Below, piece by piece: positions 25,767-33,772 of a stretch of 64,000 bases of DNA. The stretch covers positions 1-64,000 of the forward strand of contig CAOKXF010000002.1 of the NCBI GenBank assembly GCA_948473335.1. The letters are read 5' to 3'. Position numbers and translations under genes: made by a program. The notes beneath the pieces are model-generated. The model was not told the DNA's origin and searched no databases. It saw only the letters and a program-made list of their open reading frames with translations. The first letter of the stretch is position 1, and every line of letters starts with the position of its first letter. This DNA comes from an uncultured Clostridium sp. (GTDB lineage: Bacteria > Bacillota > Clostridia > TANB77 > CAG-508).

Positions 25767-26711
25767 TTAATCTATTTTGAATAAATCTCCTAATGGTCTT
25801 GATTCATTTAGTCTTCTTATTGTTTCTGCAAATAGTGGCGCCATTGATACCACTTTTATTTTGTCTATTTTCTTTTCCTCTGGTAATGGTATTGTATCTG
25901 TTATTATTAATTCTTTTATTGGTGATTCTTGTATTCTTTGTATTGCATTTGCTGATAATACTCCATGTGTACATCCTGCATATATTTCTTTTGCTCCTTC
26001 TCTATATAATATATTTGCTGTTTCTATCAATGACCCTGCTGTGTCTACTTCATCATCAAATATTATTGCTTCTTTTCCTTTTACTGTTCCTATTACATTT
26101 GTTGCTATAGCTCTATCATCATTTCCTTCTCTTCTTTTGTCGATTAATGCTATTGGACATCCAAAGTATTCTGAATATTTATATGCTTTTTTTGAACTTC
26201 CTGCATCTGTTGCTACTATTACCATGTCTTGTAAGTTTTTCTTTTTGAAATAGTCTTGTAATATTCCTTGTGCTGTTAGTCTATCACAATTTATATTAAA
26301 ATATGCCTGTATTGACGGATTATGTAAGTCACAGCTTATTACTCTTGTTGCCCCTGCTGCTTCTAATAGTTGCGCCATTAGTTTTGCTGTTACTGGTACT
26401 CGTGGTTGGTCTTTCTTGTCTGATCTTGAATATATGTAATACGGTAATACTACATTTATATTTTTTGCTGATGCTCTTTTTAATGCATCTATTGCTATTA
26501 GTAATTCCATTACTCTTTCATTTACTGGTGGTTGTGTTGTTTGTACTATATATACATCTTGCTCTCTTACTGTTTCTCCTATTTGTATAAATGTGTTGTC
26601 ATTTTTGAATTTTTGTGTGTTTATTTTTCCCATTTTTACATTTAAATGTTTGCATATTTCTTCTGTGAATGGCTCTGCACTTTGGCAGGCAAAAATTTTA
26701 ATATTCTCCAT
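25767..26711 (-). CDS. prs: Ribose-phosphate pyrophosphokinase
   Basis: This 314-residue enzyme makes PRPP from ribose-5-phosphate and ATP for nucleotide, His and Trp synthesis. Recognisable parts are RSDKKDQPRVPVTAKLMAQL, the DLHNPSIQAYFNINCDRLTA segment, the divalent-ion and substrate region IVATDAGSSKKAYKYSEYFG and the PRPP loop FDDEVDTAGSLIETANIL. The PRPP loop is slightly unusual (more commonly DDIIDTAGT). It is the first gene of the prs-der-plsY-gpsA run. Confidence 0.95.
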   Translation of the reverse strand: MENIKIFACQSAEPFTEEICKHLNVKMGKINTQKFKNDNTFIQIGETVREQDVYIVQTTQPPVNERVMELLIAIDALKRASAKNINVVLPYYIYSRSDKKDQPRVPVTAKLMAQLLEAAGATRVISCDLHNPSIQAYFNINCDRLTAQGILQDYFKKKNLQDMVIVATDAGSSKKAYKYSEYFGCPIALIDKRREGNDDRAIATNVIGTVKGKEAIIFDDEVDTAGSLIETANILYREGAKEIYAGCTHGVLSANAIQRIQESPIKELIITDTIPLPEEKKIDKIKVVSMAPLFAETIRRLNESRPLGDLFKID

Positions 26712-26763
26712 ACTTTACCTCTTTTCTTTTTTCTTTTTTGCTTCGTGCTACTATTTCGATATT

Positions 26764-26792
26764 ATTCTATAATATGTTCTTATATTTTGCAA
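26764..26792 (-). promoter_or_regulatory. Putative promoter of the prs-der-plsY-gpsA operon
   Basis: TTGCAA and TAGAAT are separated by 17 nt on the minus strand, about 50 nt before the prs ATG and just after the preceding terminator. Confidence 0.6.
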
Positions 26793-26814
26793 TATTTTTT
26801 CTCTAACTTTTTAA

Positions 26815-26847
26815 AGTCGGGCAAGCTAAAAAACAGCTTGCCCGACT
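26815..26847 (-). terminator. Terminator of the gene at 26858
   Basis: AGTCGGGCAAGCT pairs perfectly over 13 bp with AGCTTGCCCGACT around a 7-nt loop, 10 nt after the stop. T residues follow on the minus strand. The stem is much richer in G+C than the surroundings. Confidence 0.85.
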
Positions 26848-26857
26848 GTAGAACAAT

Positions 26858-27436
26858 TCAACAATCCAAGATGTCTTCATATACATTAGGGAAACGACTT
26901 ATAAAATCCTCATAATCAATCTTTTTCACCATTATGAAATATCTTATCATACCTTTGTAAAACTTGTACCATTCTTTATTTAAGTATAATCTATATTTCA
27001 TAAATGCGTTCATCAACTTATCACATGTTTCCCTGAATCCATCGTTATCGTTGATATTTTCTCCTTTCACTAGTTCTATTATTTCTTGTGCCTTTTCGTC
27101 ATTCCTCAAATTATTGTATGCAAAATATTTTTCTATTGCTGGAACATACTTGCATATAGCTTTAGGGGCTTCTGGTGCCTTTTGGTATTTTCCTGTTTCA
27201 AAATCTAAAGCCTTACCATTACTTATCAAATACACTCTATCGTTGAATTCAACAATATCGTTGTTTATTTTGTAATAGTAACCTGCTTGTTTGAAATATG
27301 GAAAATTACCAACATTTAAAGCTTCGAACTGCTCTTTGGACATTTTGGACCATTTCCAATATCTGGGATTATATATTTTGTATCCCTCATCTGTTTCCAT
27401 GACCCATCCAATAATTGTGTTGATTACATTCTTCAT
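26858..27436 (-). CDS. Uncharacterised soluble protein (192 aa)
   Basis: I do not recognise this protein. The ATG at 27436 (MKNVINTIIGWVMETDEG) is chosen over the track's 27469 because GGGAGA lies about 6 nt before it. It is rich in aromatic residues (YNPRYWKWSKM, FPYFKQAGYYYK, FMKYRLYLNKEWYKFYKG), has no signal peptide or helix that looks membrane-spanning, and ends in YEDILDC. It is monocistronic with its own promoter and strong terminator, and its base composition is closer to the 4660 and 16249 genes than to adjacent housekeeping genes. Confidence 0.7.
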   Translation of the reverse strand: MKNVINTIIGWVMETDEGYKIYNPRYWKWSKMSKEQFEALNVGNFPYFKQAGYYYKINNDIVEFNDRVYLISNGKALDFETGKYQKAPEAPKAICKYVPAIEKYFAYNNLRNDEKAQEIIELVKGENINDNDGFRETCDKLMNAFMKYRLYLNKEWYKFYKGMIRYFIMVKKIDYEDFISRFPNVYEDILDC

Positions 27437-27489
27437 GTCATTCTCCCTTTCTCTTGTTCTACTTATCACAGTTTATGTTACATACTTTT

Positions 27490-27518
27490 ATTATATCATA
27501 TTTTATGTAAATTCACAA
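27490..27518 (-). promoter_or_regulatory. Putative promoter of the 26858 gene
   Basis: TTGTGA and TATAAT are separated by 17 nt on the minus strand, about 55 nt before the chosen ATG. Confidence 0.6.
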
Positions 27519-27585
27519 ATATCTTTCATTCTAACCTTTTTATTCTAACTTATGATAACTAGAATCTAAGACAGATTTAAGAGAA

Positions 27586-27627
27586 TTAACCTTTTGTATA
27601 TGTAAAATCTTCGAATTTTCCTATACT
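27586..27627 (-). repeat. Partial copy of the 110-bp GAA-loop element
   Basis: On the minus strand GTATAGGAAAATTCGAAGAT and the following ACATATACAAAAGGTTAA align with the first 45 nt of copy A. Only the first hairpin is kept. It lies between the divergent 26858 and asd genes. Confidence 0.7.
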
Positions 27628-27716
27628 CTAAAAAATAAGAATAAAATTTTAAAAAAATGTTCCATTTTTAAGATTTATTTAATATAATAAAAATATCAAA
27701 AAGGAGATGTTGATTT

Positions 27717-28700
27717 ATGAAAAATTACAAATTAGCGATAGTCGGAGCTACTGGATTAGTAGGAAGAACTATATTAAAAGTTCTAGAAGAAAAAAACTTA
27801 CCTAATTTTGAATATACAATGTTCTGTTCTGAAAGATCTGCTGGTCAAGAGTTAACTTTATTAGGTAAAAAATACATTGCAAAAGAATTGACTCATTCAT
27901 CTTTTGATGAAAAATTTGATTTTGCAATTTTCTCTGCTGGTGGAGATGTTTCAAAAGAATTTGCTCCTATTGCAGCTTCTAAAGGATGTGTTGTTATAGA
28001 TAATAGCAATGCTTTTAGAATGGATACTAATGTTCCTTTAGTAGTTCCAGAAGTTAATCCAGAAAAAATTGCAGAAAACCATGGTATTATAGCAAATCCT
28101 AATTGTTCTACTATTCAAGCAGTAGTCCCTTTAAAACCATTACATGATGCTTACAAAATAAAAAGAATTGTTTATTCTACATATCAGGCAGTTTCAGGTG
28201 CTGGCGTAAAAGGTATTACAGATTTAGAAAATGGCTCAAAAGGACTAGAACCTATAAAATTTCCTCATCCTATATATAATAACTGCTTACCTCATATAGA
28301 TGTATTTTTGGATGATGGATATTCAAAAGAAGAACATAAAATGATTAATGAAACTAGAAAAATTCTTGATTGCCCAGATTTAAAAATAACAGCTACTACT
28401 GTTAGAGTCCCTGTTAAAAATTGTCATAGTGAGTCTATAAATATTGAATTTGAAAATGAATTTGATTTACAAGATGTCTTCAAATTATTACAAACTTCTC
28501 CTGGTATTGTTCTTGTAGATGATGTGTCTAATAATCAATATCCTTTAGCTACCGATGCTGATGGTCATGATGAAGTTTTTGTTGGAAGAATTAGACGTGA
28601 TTATAGTGTGCCAAATGGTCTAAATATTTGGGTTGTTGCTGATAACCTTAGAAAAGGTGCTGCTAGTAATGCTATTCAAATAATGGAAAAAATGATTTAA
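27717..28700 (+). CDS. asd: Aspartate-semialdehyde dehydrogenase
   Basis: This 327-residue enzyme makes aspartate semialdehyde for lysine, diaminopimelate, threonine and methionine synthesis. It starts with the NADP-binding motif GATGLVGRTIL. The active-site cysteine lies in IIANPNCSTIQAV, and the catalytic-base region reads LPHIDVFLDDGYSKEEHKM. AAAGGAG precedes the ATG. It is followed 100 nt later by dapA, which uses its product. No lysine riboswitch is visible upstream. Confidence 0.96.
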   Translation: MKNYKLAIVGATGLVGRTILKVLEEKNLPNFEYTMFCSERSAGQELTLLGKKYIAKELTHSSFDEKFDFAIFSAGGDVSKEFAPIAASKGCVVIDNSNAFRMDTNVPLVVPEVNPEKIAENHGIIANPNCSTIQAVVPLKPLHDAYKIKRIVYSTYQAVSGAGVKGITDLENGSKGLEPIKFPHPIYNNCLPHIDVFLDDGYSKEEHKMINETRKILDCPDLKITATTVRVPVKNCHSESINIEFENEFDLQDVFKLLQTSPGIVLVDDVSNNQYPLATDADGHDEVFVGRIRRDYSVPNGLNIWVVADNLRKGAASNAIQIMEKMI

Positions 28701-28721
28701 TTTTTATAAATATGTACAATT

Positions 28722-28768
28722 AAATCTGAAAATGATATAATGCAAACATAATTATCGTTTTCAGATTT
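28722..28768 (+). terminator. Hairpin between asd and dapA
   Basis: AAATCTGAAAA pairs with TTTTCAGATTT and the stem extends with a mismatch toward GATA/TATC. There is no strong T-run, so it may be a weak terminator, an attenuator or a processing site between the two genes. Confidence 0.45.
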
Positions 28769-28806
28769 GAATTTGATATTCTATATTGAAAGGATTTGAA
28801 TGCCTT

Positions 28807-29694
28807 ATGAAAAAAAATATTTTTACAGGTTGTGGAACTGCAATTGCCACACCGTTTGATGAAAATGGAGTTAATTTTAAAGAATTGCAAAGATTAATTG
28901 AATTTCAAATATCAGAAGGAGTAGATGCTTTAGTTGTTTGTGGTACTACTGGTGAGGCTTCAACTATGAGTTTTAAAGAGAAATGTGATACTATTCAATG
29001 TGCTGTTCATAATGCTAATGGTAGAATTCCTATTATTGCTGGTACTGGAGGAAATAATACTCAGGAGGTTATCAAAATGTCTAAATCTGCTGAGGAACTT
29101 GGCGTTGATGCATTACTCATTGTAACACCTTACTATAATAAGACTACTCAAGCTGGTTTAGTTGCACACTATAATGCTGTTGCGAGTAGTGTTTCTTTAC
29201 CTATTATTTTATATAGCGTTCCTTCAAGAACTGGTGTGAATATTACTCCTGAGACTTGTTTGGAATTGTCTAAAATAGATAATATTGTTGCTATTAAAGA
29301 AGCTAGTGGCAATTTGTCTCAAGTTGCTGATATTGCTCATCTTTGTGGTGATAATCTTGATATTTATTCTGGTAATGATGACCAGATTTTACCTATATTA
29401 TCTCTTGGTGGAAAAGGTGTTATTTCAGTTTTATCAAATATTTATCCTAAACTTACTCATAATATTGTTGCTGACTTTTTAAATGGTAACTTTGAAAAAG
29501 CTAAATCATTACAACTTCATGCTTTACCTTTAATCCATGCTTTGTTTTCAGAAGTTAACCCTATTCCTGTTAAAGCTGGTCTTAATATGATTGGTTTTGA
29601 TTTTGGAATTCCTCGTCTTCCTCTTGTTGAAATGACTGAAAGTAAAAAGGATATTTTGAAGCAAGAAATTGCTAGACTGAAAGATATTTATTAA
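28807..29694 (+). CDS. dapA: 4-hydroxy-tetrahydrodipicolinate synthase
   Basis: This 295-residue TIM-barrel enzyme condenses pyruvate with aspartate semialdehyde in the lysine/diaminopimelate pathway, feeding peptidoglycan and, in spore formers, dipicolinate. The ORF track begins at a TTG (28786), but ATG at 28807 gives the usual length and start (KKNIFTGCGTAIATPF) with AAAGGA upstream. Motifs are GTTGEASTM, the catalytic Tyr region ILYSVPSRTGVNI and the Schiff-base Lys in IVAIKEASGN. Confidence 0.95.
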   Translation: MKKNIFTGCGTAIATPFDENGVNFKELQRLIEFQISEGVDALVVCGTTGEASTMSFKEKCDTIQCAVHNANGRIPIIAGTGGNNTQEVIKMSKSAEELGVDALLIVTPYYNKTTQAGLVAHYNAVASSVSLPIILYSVPSRTGVNITPETCLELSKIDNIVAIKEASGNLSQVADIAHLCGDNLDIYSGNDDQILPILSLGGKGVISVLSNIYPKLTHNIVADFLNGNFEKAKSLQLHALPLIHALFSEVNPIPVKAGLNMIGFDFGIPRLPLVEMTESKKDILKQEIARLKDIY

Positions 29695-29809
29695 TGTAAG
29701 ATGAATTTTATGTAGATTTTCATTTTTGCTAATATTAATGTTAACTATAATACATATTATATTAAAAACAGCAAAACTAGAATCGACGATGTAAAAAATA
29801 TATTTTATA

Positions 29810-29871
29810 AAAAAACAGCTTGTTTGCTAATGGGCGCATATCTGCGCCCATTAGCAAACAAGCTGTTTTTT
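29810..29871. terminator. Perfect 29-bp bidirectional terminator hairpin
   Basis: The arms AAAAAACAGCTTGTTTGCTA and TGGGCGCA pair perfectly over 29 bp around a 4-nt TATC loop, with A and T runs on the two sides. It separates convergent dapA and ytfJ. The CTAATGGGCGC core is shared with 18271-18333. Confidence 0.9.
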
Positions 29872-29927
29872 TATACTTTAGGAAAATCATCATAGTATGA
29901 CGGCTTTCTGTAGAGGATAATTATGAC
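29866..29927 (-). repeat. 60-bp dispersed element, copy 2
   Basis: It is about 93% identical to 21839-21898 and sits in the same position relative to its hairpin terminator and to an upstream minus-strand gene. The segment beyond it (to about 30010) holds further small stems, including AACTT-CGAA-AAGTT, and the word CGAAATCTTGATTACGG. No gene was seen in 29695-30027. Confidence 0.8.
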
Positions 29928-30027
29928 GAAATCTTGATTACGGTTTTTTATCATTATGAAAGTTATCATATAATATGCTAACTTTTCGAAGTTTGCATTT
30001 TACACAAACTTTCTGATATACTCTAAG

Positions 30028-30618
30028 TTAAAAATCTTCTCCATCTGATTCTGGCTTTGGCTCATACATTTCTGTATTTTTTGCCACATTTGCGTTTGTA
30101 TCTATTTTATCTTCGAATTCTTTAACTTCAAAATTTTCTTCTGTAAATCTCTCATTATTCTTTTTCTTTATTTGATTTATTATTTTTTCTGTCTTTTCAT
30201 TATTGTCTTGAACATTTTTATTTATAAATCCATTGACTTTCTCAATTAAATCTGGAACATAATCTAATAGTCTGTCTACATATGATGTATGTTCGATTGG
30301 TATTAATTTTACATTTCCATTTTGTACTACTAAAAATGCTACTGGATTAATTGTTGCACCTGCACCAGCTCCTCCTCCAAATGGTAGTTTGTATTGTATT
30401 TCTTCTTCTTTTTCTTTTTTTGAATATATATTCATTGTTTCTCCATTAAATTCACTTCCTCCTGCTGCAAATCCAAATGATACTTTTGAAATTGGTATGA
30501 TTATTAATCCTTCTAATGTTTCTATTGGCTCTCCTATTATTGTGTTGACATCTATCATTTCTCTTATACTACTCATTGCTGTAAGCATAAGTCCTTCTAT
30601 TGGATGACTCTCTTTCAT
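30028..30618 (-). CDS. ytfJ: GerW-family sporulation protein YtfJ
   Basis: This 196-residue protein is a GerW/YtfJ homologue, known in Bacillus as a spore protein. The conserved core runs from HPIEGLMLTAMSSIREMIDV through GLIIIPISKVSFGFAAGGSE to a Gly-rich segment (PFGGGAGAGATINPVAFLVV) and LLDYVPDLIEKV. The C-terminal 70 residues are charged and probably disordered. AGAAGGAAG precedes the ATG. Its start lies inside the end of the ytfI-like gene with a 50-nt overlap, a tight pairing known for this gene pair. Confidence 0.92.
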   Translation of the reverse strand: MKESHPIEGLMLTAMSSIREMIDVNTIIGEPIETLEGLIIIPISKVSFGFAAGGSEFNGETMNIYSKKEKEEEIQYKLPFGGGAGAGATINPVAFLVVQNGNVKLIPIEHTSYVDRLLDYVPDLIEKVNGFINKNVQDNNEKTEKIINQIKKKNNERFTEENFEVKEFEDKIDTNANVAKNTEMYEPKPESDGEDF

Positions 30619-31189
30619 TTTTCTTCCTTCTTTCTTTTAAAATATTCTTGTATATATAATGCATTAAATCTATTGTAAATATGCAATTAAGTTTTAAATT
30701 TATTAAGTTTTTTTGTATATATATTGGTTGTATTTCGAATTTGTCTTTTACTGTTATTTTATCTTTTAGTAATATCCCTATTATACTTGATATTATTCCT
30801 ACTGATATTGCTGTTATAGCTGCATCTTCTGTTCCTATTTCTATATGCATTTCTAATTCTTTTATTTCTATTTGTAATTCTTTTATTGCTTTTGCTATTC
30901 CTTTTGTTTTTTTATTATTCTTTAAAAATTGCATATCTATTTTCTTTATTATTTTGATCTCTCGAATGTCTCTTATTCTATCTTTTTTTACTTTTAATTT
31001 TATTATTTTCCATTTATTGAATATTGCTAATGACACTATTATTTTATATTTCTTATCTATTATGTTATTTTTTTCTCTTAATGTTGATATGTCTAGGTCT
31101 TTTATTTCTATTTCTATTTTTGAATTGTATATTCCTAATGCCGTTATAACTATTATTGCAAGTACTATTGTGGTTATAATAAAAAACAA
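30569..31189 (-). CDS. ytfI: DUF2953-family protein (YtfI-like), TTG start
   Basis: This 206-residue protein has one N-terminal membrane helix (FFIITTIVLAIIVITALGIY), a basic middle region and the conserved DUF2953 core IEIGTEDAAITAISVGIISS followed by FEIQPIYIQKNLINLKLNCI. It precedes ytfJ as in Bacillus, where both belong to the forespore programme; function is unknown. The initiator is TTG at 31189 with AGGAGG 9 nt upstream. The C-terminus overlaps ytfJ by 50 nt. Confidence 0.88.
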   Translation of the reverse strand: MFFIITTIVLAIIVITALGIYNSKIEIEIKDLDISTLREKNNIIDKKYKIIVSLAIFNKWKIIKLKVKKDRIRDIREIKIIKKIDMQFLKNNKKTKGIAKAIKELQIEIKELEMHIEIGTEDAAITAISVGIISSIIGILLKDKITVKDKFEIQPIYIQKNLINLKLNCIFTIDLMHYIYKNILKERRKKNERESSNRRTYAYSNE

Positions 31190-31252
31190 TACTATCGCCT
31201 CCTATTTAGAAGCTTTAGTATTATTTTTCCCATTTTTTTCTATCTTATTCTT

Positions 31253-32014
31253 TTATTTATTATTACTTCTTTTGGTTTTTTCTACAACTATTTCGCCAAA
31301 TACATCTTCCTGCTCAGTTGTTACTTTATTTCTTCTTGATAATTCTAATAACCCTGAAAAAGCTGTTACTACTTCTTGCTTGTTCCTTTTCTTTATTGAA
31401 AATAGCTTATTGAATACAAATTTTCGTGATTTTGCTAGTTCCTTGAACATTTCTTTTACTTTCTCTGCAACTGTATATGTGTCTGTAATTGCTATTTTTT
31501 CTATGTTCTTTGCATTTTCATTTATTTTTTCTTTATTTCTTCTTATTAATTCTTCGTATATTTTAGATATTGTTGTTGCATTATAATCATTCTCGATTTT
31601 TTGTTTTGGTAATTCTATTTGTTCTGTTGATTTGAATATTCTCTTCGAATATTGTTCGTAATTTTCTTTTAATTTTTTGATTATTTCTTTGTACTTTTTA
31701 TATTCTATTATTCTTCTTATTAATTCTTCTTCTGTTAGTTCTTCTTCTTCTTCCACTTGTTTTGGCAATAAACTTTTTGATTTTAAGTATAGTAAAGTAG
31801 ATGCCATTACTAGAAATTCACTTGTTACATCTAAATTCATTTGTTCCATTTGTTTTATATATAACATATATTGGTCTGCTATTTCTCTTATTTTTATGTC
31901 ATATATATTCATTTTGTTTTTGTCTATTAAATGGCATAATAAATCTAATGGTCCTTCAAAATTTTCCGTTTTTATTGCATACTGATTAGTTTCTAGTGAT
32001 AATATGTTTTTCAT
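31253..32014 (-). CDS. scpA: Segregation and condensation protein A
   Basis: This 253-residue kleisin joins ScpB and SMC in the bacterial condensin complex. The N-terminal conserved region reads FEGPLDLLCHLIDKNKMNIYDI, followed by DQYMLYIKQMEQMNLDVTSEFLVMA. A charged middle linker leads to a C-terminal winged-helix region ending in RNKVTTEQEDVFGEIVV. It starts one base after the recX stop codon. scpB is not adjacent in this window. Confidence 0.95.
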   Translation of the reverse strand: MKNILSLETNQYAIKTENFEGPLDLLCHLIDKNKMNIYDIKIREIADQYMLYIKQMEQMNLDVTSEFLVMASTLLYLKSKSLLPKQVEEEEELTEEELIRRIIEYKKYKEIIKKLKENYEQYSKRIFKSTEQIELPKQKIENDYNATTISKIYEELIRRNKEKINENAKNIEKIAITDTYTVAEKVKEMFKELAKSRKFVFNKLFSIKKRNKQEVVTAFSGLLELSRRNKVTTEQEDVFGEIVVEKTKRSNNK

Positions 32015-32443
32015 TTATTCTCCTTCTTCTACTTTATATCCCTTTTTATACAAATATGTTTTTATTTCTTCGTCGTCCATTTGTGTTGCTTTTTTGTTTT
32101 TTATTTTTTCTATAGATTGTTTTTCATACTCTTCTAATTCTTCTCTATTTTTTGATATATATTCTTCTATTATTTTTCTGTCTATTCCTTTTTGGTATAG
32201 TTTGTATTCTATCTCTTTTATAGACATAGTTTTTAATAGCATATATTCATGTACCTGTTTTTCTGTGTAACTGTAGTCATCTATATATCCTGCTTCTTTT
32301 AAATATTCTATTATGTCTTCTAACATCTCGTCTTCAATTTCTTTTTTGAATTTAATTCTTACTTCATTTTCTGTTCTTTTCTTAAAAGTTATATACTTGA
32401 ATACTCTTGTTTTTTGTTTATCAAATTCTTCTACTGTATACAT
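32015..32443 (-). CDS. recX: Regulatory protein RecX
   Basis: This 142-residue helical protein modulates RecA filaments. Three-helix repeats are recognisable: YITFKKRTENEVRIKFKKE, IIEYLKEAGYIDDYSYTEKQV and KEIEYKLYQKGIDRKIIEEYI. It is shorter than many Firmicute RecX proteins (about 200-270 residues). It lies 36 nt after recA and directly abuts scpA. Confidence 0.9.
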   Translation of the reverse strand: MYTVEEFDKQKTRVFKYITFKKRTENEVRIKFKKEIEDEMLEDIIEYLKEAGYIDDYSYTEKQVHEYMLLKTMSIKEIEYKLYQKGIDRKIIEEYISKNREELEEYEKQSIEKIKNKKATQMDDEEIKTYLYKKGYKVEEGE

Positions 32444-32478
32444 TTCTTCCTTCCTTTTATTGGTACTTCTTAGAGATA

Positions 32479-33531
32479 TTATTCTTCTATTTCTTCTTCG
32501 TCATTTTCTGGTAATTCTTCTCCTAAACTTTGTTCAAATGCTTTTGCAAAGTTGTCTCTTACCTTTTGCTCTACTTCTTGTAATACCTTTGGATTTTCTA
32601 TTAAATAACGTTTTACATTTTCTCTTCCTTGTCCTATTCTTTCTCCATTATAGCTAAACCATGATCCACTTTTTTCTATTATGTCTAAATTTACTGCCAT
32701 ATCTAATATATTTCCTTCTTTGGATATTCCTTTTCCATATACTACATCAAATTCTGCTTCTCTGAATGGTGGAGCTACTTTGTTTTTTATTACTTTTACT
32801 TTTACTCTATTTCCTGTTACTTCTCCATCTTGTTTGATATTTTCGACCTTTCTTATATCCATTCTTACTGATGCATAGAATTTTAATGCTCGTCCTCCTG
32901 TTGTTGTTTCTGGGTTTCCAAACATTACTCCTATTTTTTCTCTTAATTGATTTATGAATATTAATACTGTTTTTGATTTGTTTATTGCTCCTGCTAATTT
33001 TCTTAGTGCTTGTGACATTAGTCTTGCTTGTAATCCCATATGTGAGTCTCCCATATCTCCATCTATTTCTGCTTTTGGTACTAATGCTGCTACTGAGTCT
33101 ACTACTATTACATCTAATGCTCCACTTCTTACTAATGCTTCTGTTATTTCTAATGCTTGTTCTCCTGTATCTGGTTGTGATACTATTAAATTATCTATAT
33201 CTACTCCTAGTTTTTTTGCATATACTGGGTCTAGCGCATGTTCTGCATCTATAAATGCCGCTTCTCCTCCCATTTTTTGTGCTTCTGCTACTACATGTAA
33301 TGCTAATGTTGTTTTTCCTGATGATTCTGGTCCAAATACTTCTATTATTCTTCCTCTTGGTACTCCTCCTATTCCTAATGCTATGTCTAAACTTAATGCC
33401 CCTGTTGGTATTGCCTCTACCTCCATTGCTTTGAATTCTCCTAATTTCATTACTGAACCTTTTCCAAATTGTTTTTCTATTTGGCTCATTGCTACTTCTA
33501 GTGCTTTTCTCTTTTCTGTATTCTCTTCCAT
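32479..33531 (-). CDS. recA: Recombinase RecA
   Basis: This 350-residue protein catalyses strand exchange and LexA self-cleavage. Visible are the Walker [14 protein letters not shown], the SIALGI-type region [17 protein letters not shown], the L1/L2 regions ([41 protein letters not shown]) and a very acidic tail (ENDEEEIEE). AGGAGG precedes the ATG. It heads the run recA-recX-scpA and has a promoter with a DinR-type box. Confidence 0.98.
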   Translation of the reverse strand: MEENTEKRKALEVAMSQIEKQFGKGSVMKLGEFKAMEVEAIPTGALSLDIALGIGGVPRGRIIEVFGPESSGKTTLALHVVAEAQKMGGEAAFIDAEHALDPVYAKKLGVDIDNLIVSQPDTGEQALEITEALVRSGALDVIVVDSVAALVPKAEIDGDMGDSHMGLQARLMSQALRKLAGAINKSKTVLIFINQLREKIGVMFGNPETTTGGRALKFYASVRMDIRKVENIKQDGEVTGNRVKVKVIKNKVAPPFREAEFDVVYGKGISKEGNILDMAVNLDIIEKSGSWFSYNGERIGQGRENVKRYLIENPKVLQEVEQKVRDNFAKAFEQSLGEELPENDEEEIEE

Positions 33532-33547
33532 ATTTTTTCCTCCTAAT

Positions 33548-33561
33548 TAAACTTTTGTTCG
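33548..33561 (-). promoter_or_regulatory. DinR/LexA-type SOS box before recA
   Basis: CGAACAAAAGTTTA on the minus strand fits the Firmicute GAAC-N4-GTTC box with one mismatch. It lies between the -10 box and the recA ribosome binding site, where repression would be effective. Confidence 0.6.
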
Positions 33562-33569
33562 ATATATAC

Positions 33570-33597
33570 ATTATATACCAAATTTTTGTTTTGTCAA
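33570..33597 (-). promoter_or_regulatory. recA promoter
   Basis: TTGACA and TATAAT are 16 nt apart on the minus strand, about 40 nt before the recA ATG. Confidence 0.75.
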
Positions 33598-33710
33598 TAT
33601 ATTTTTTTGTTTTTTTACTTTTTCTTTTGTATTTTTACTTTTTGACATTTCTTCTCTTTCAAAACATTTTTATTTTACCATATATAATTTTAAAAAACAA
33701 GAATAAAATT

Positions 33711-33751
33711 TTCTTAGGAAACTCCCTATTTATTAGCGACTTTCCTAAGAA
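33711..33751 (-). terminator. Terminator of the peptide-binding protein gene
   Basis: TTCTTAGGAAA pairs perfectly over 11 bp with TTTCCTAAGAA, and a T-rich stretch follows on the minus strand. It lies 22 nt after the stop at 33773. Confidence 0.8.
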
Positions 33752-33772
33752 TATACAAAAGAATATTATCTA

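Noticed and set aside
27470-27716. Lysine riboswitch before asd-dapA
   Set aside because: The region is short and lacks the conserved lysine-box elements; it contains a promoter for the opposite gene and a repeat fragment.
18271-29927. CRISPR array or direct-repeat system based on the recurring hairpins
   Set aside because: The repeats are widely scattered, palindromic and not regularly spaced, and no cas genes are present.
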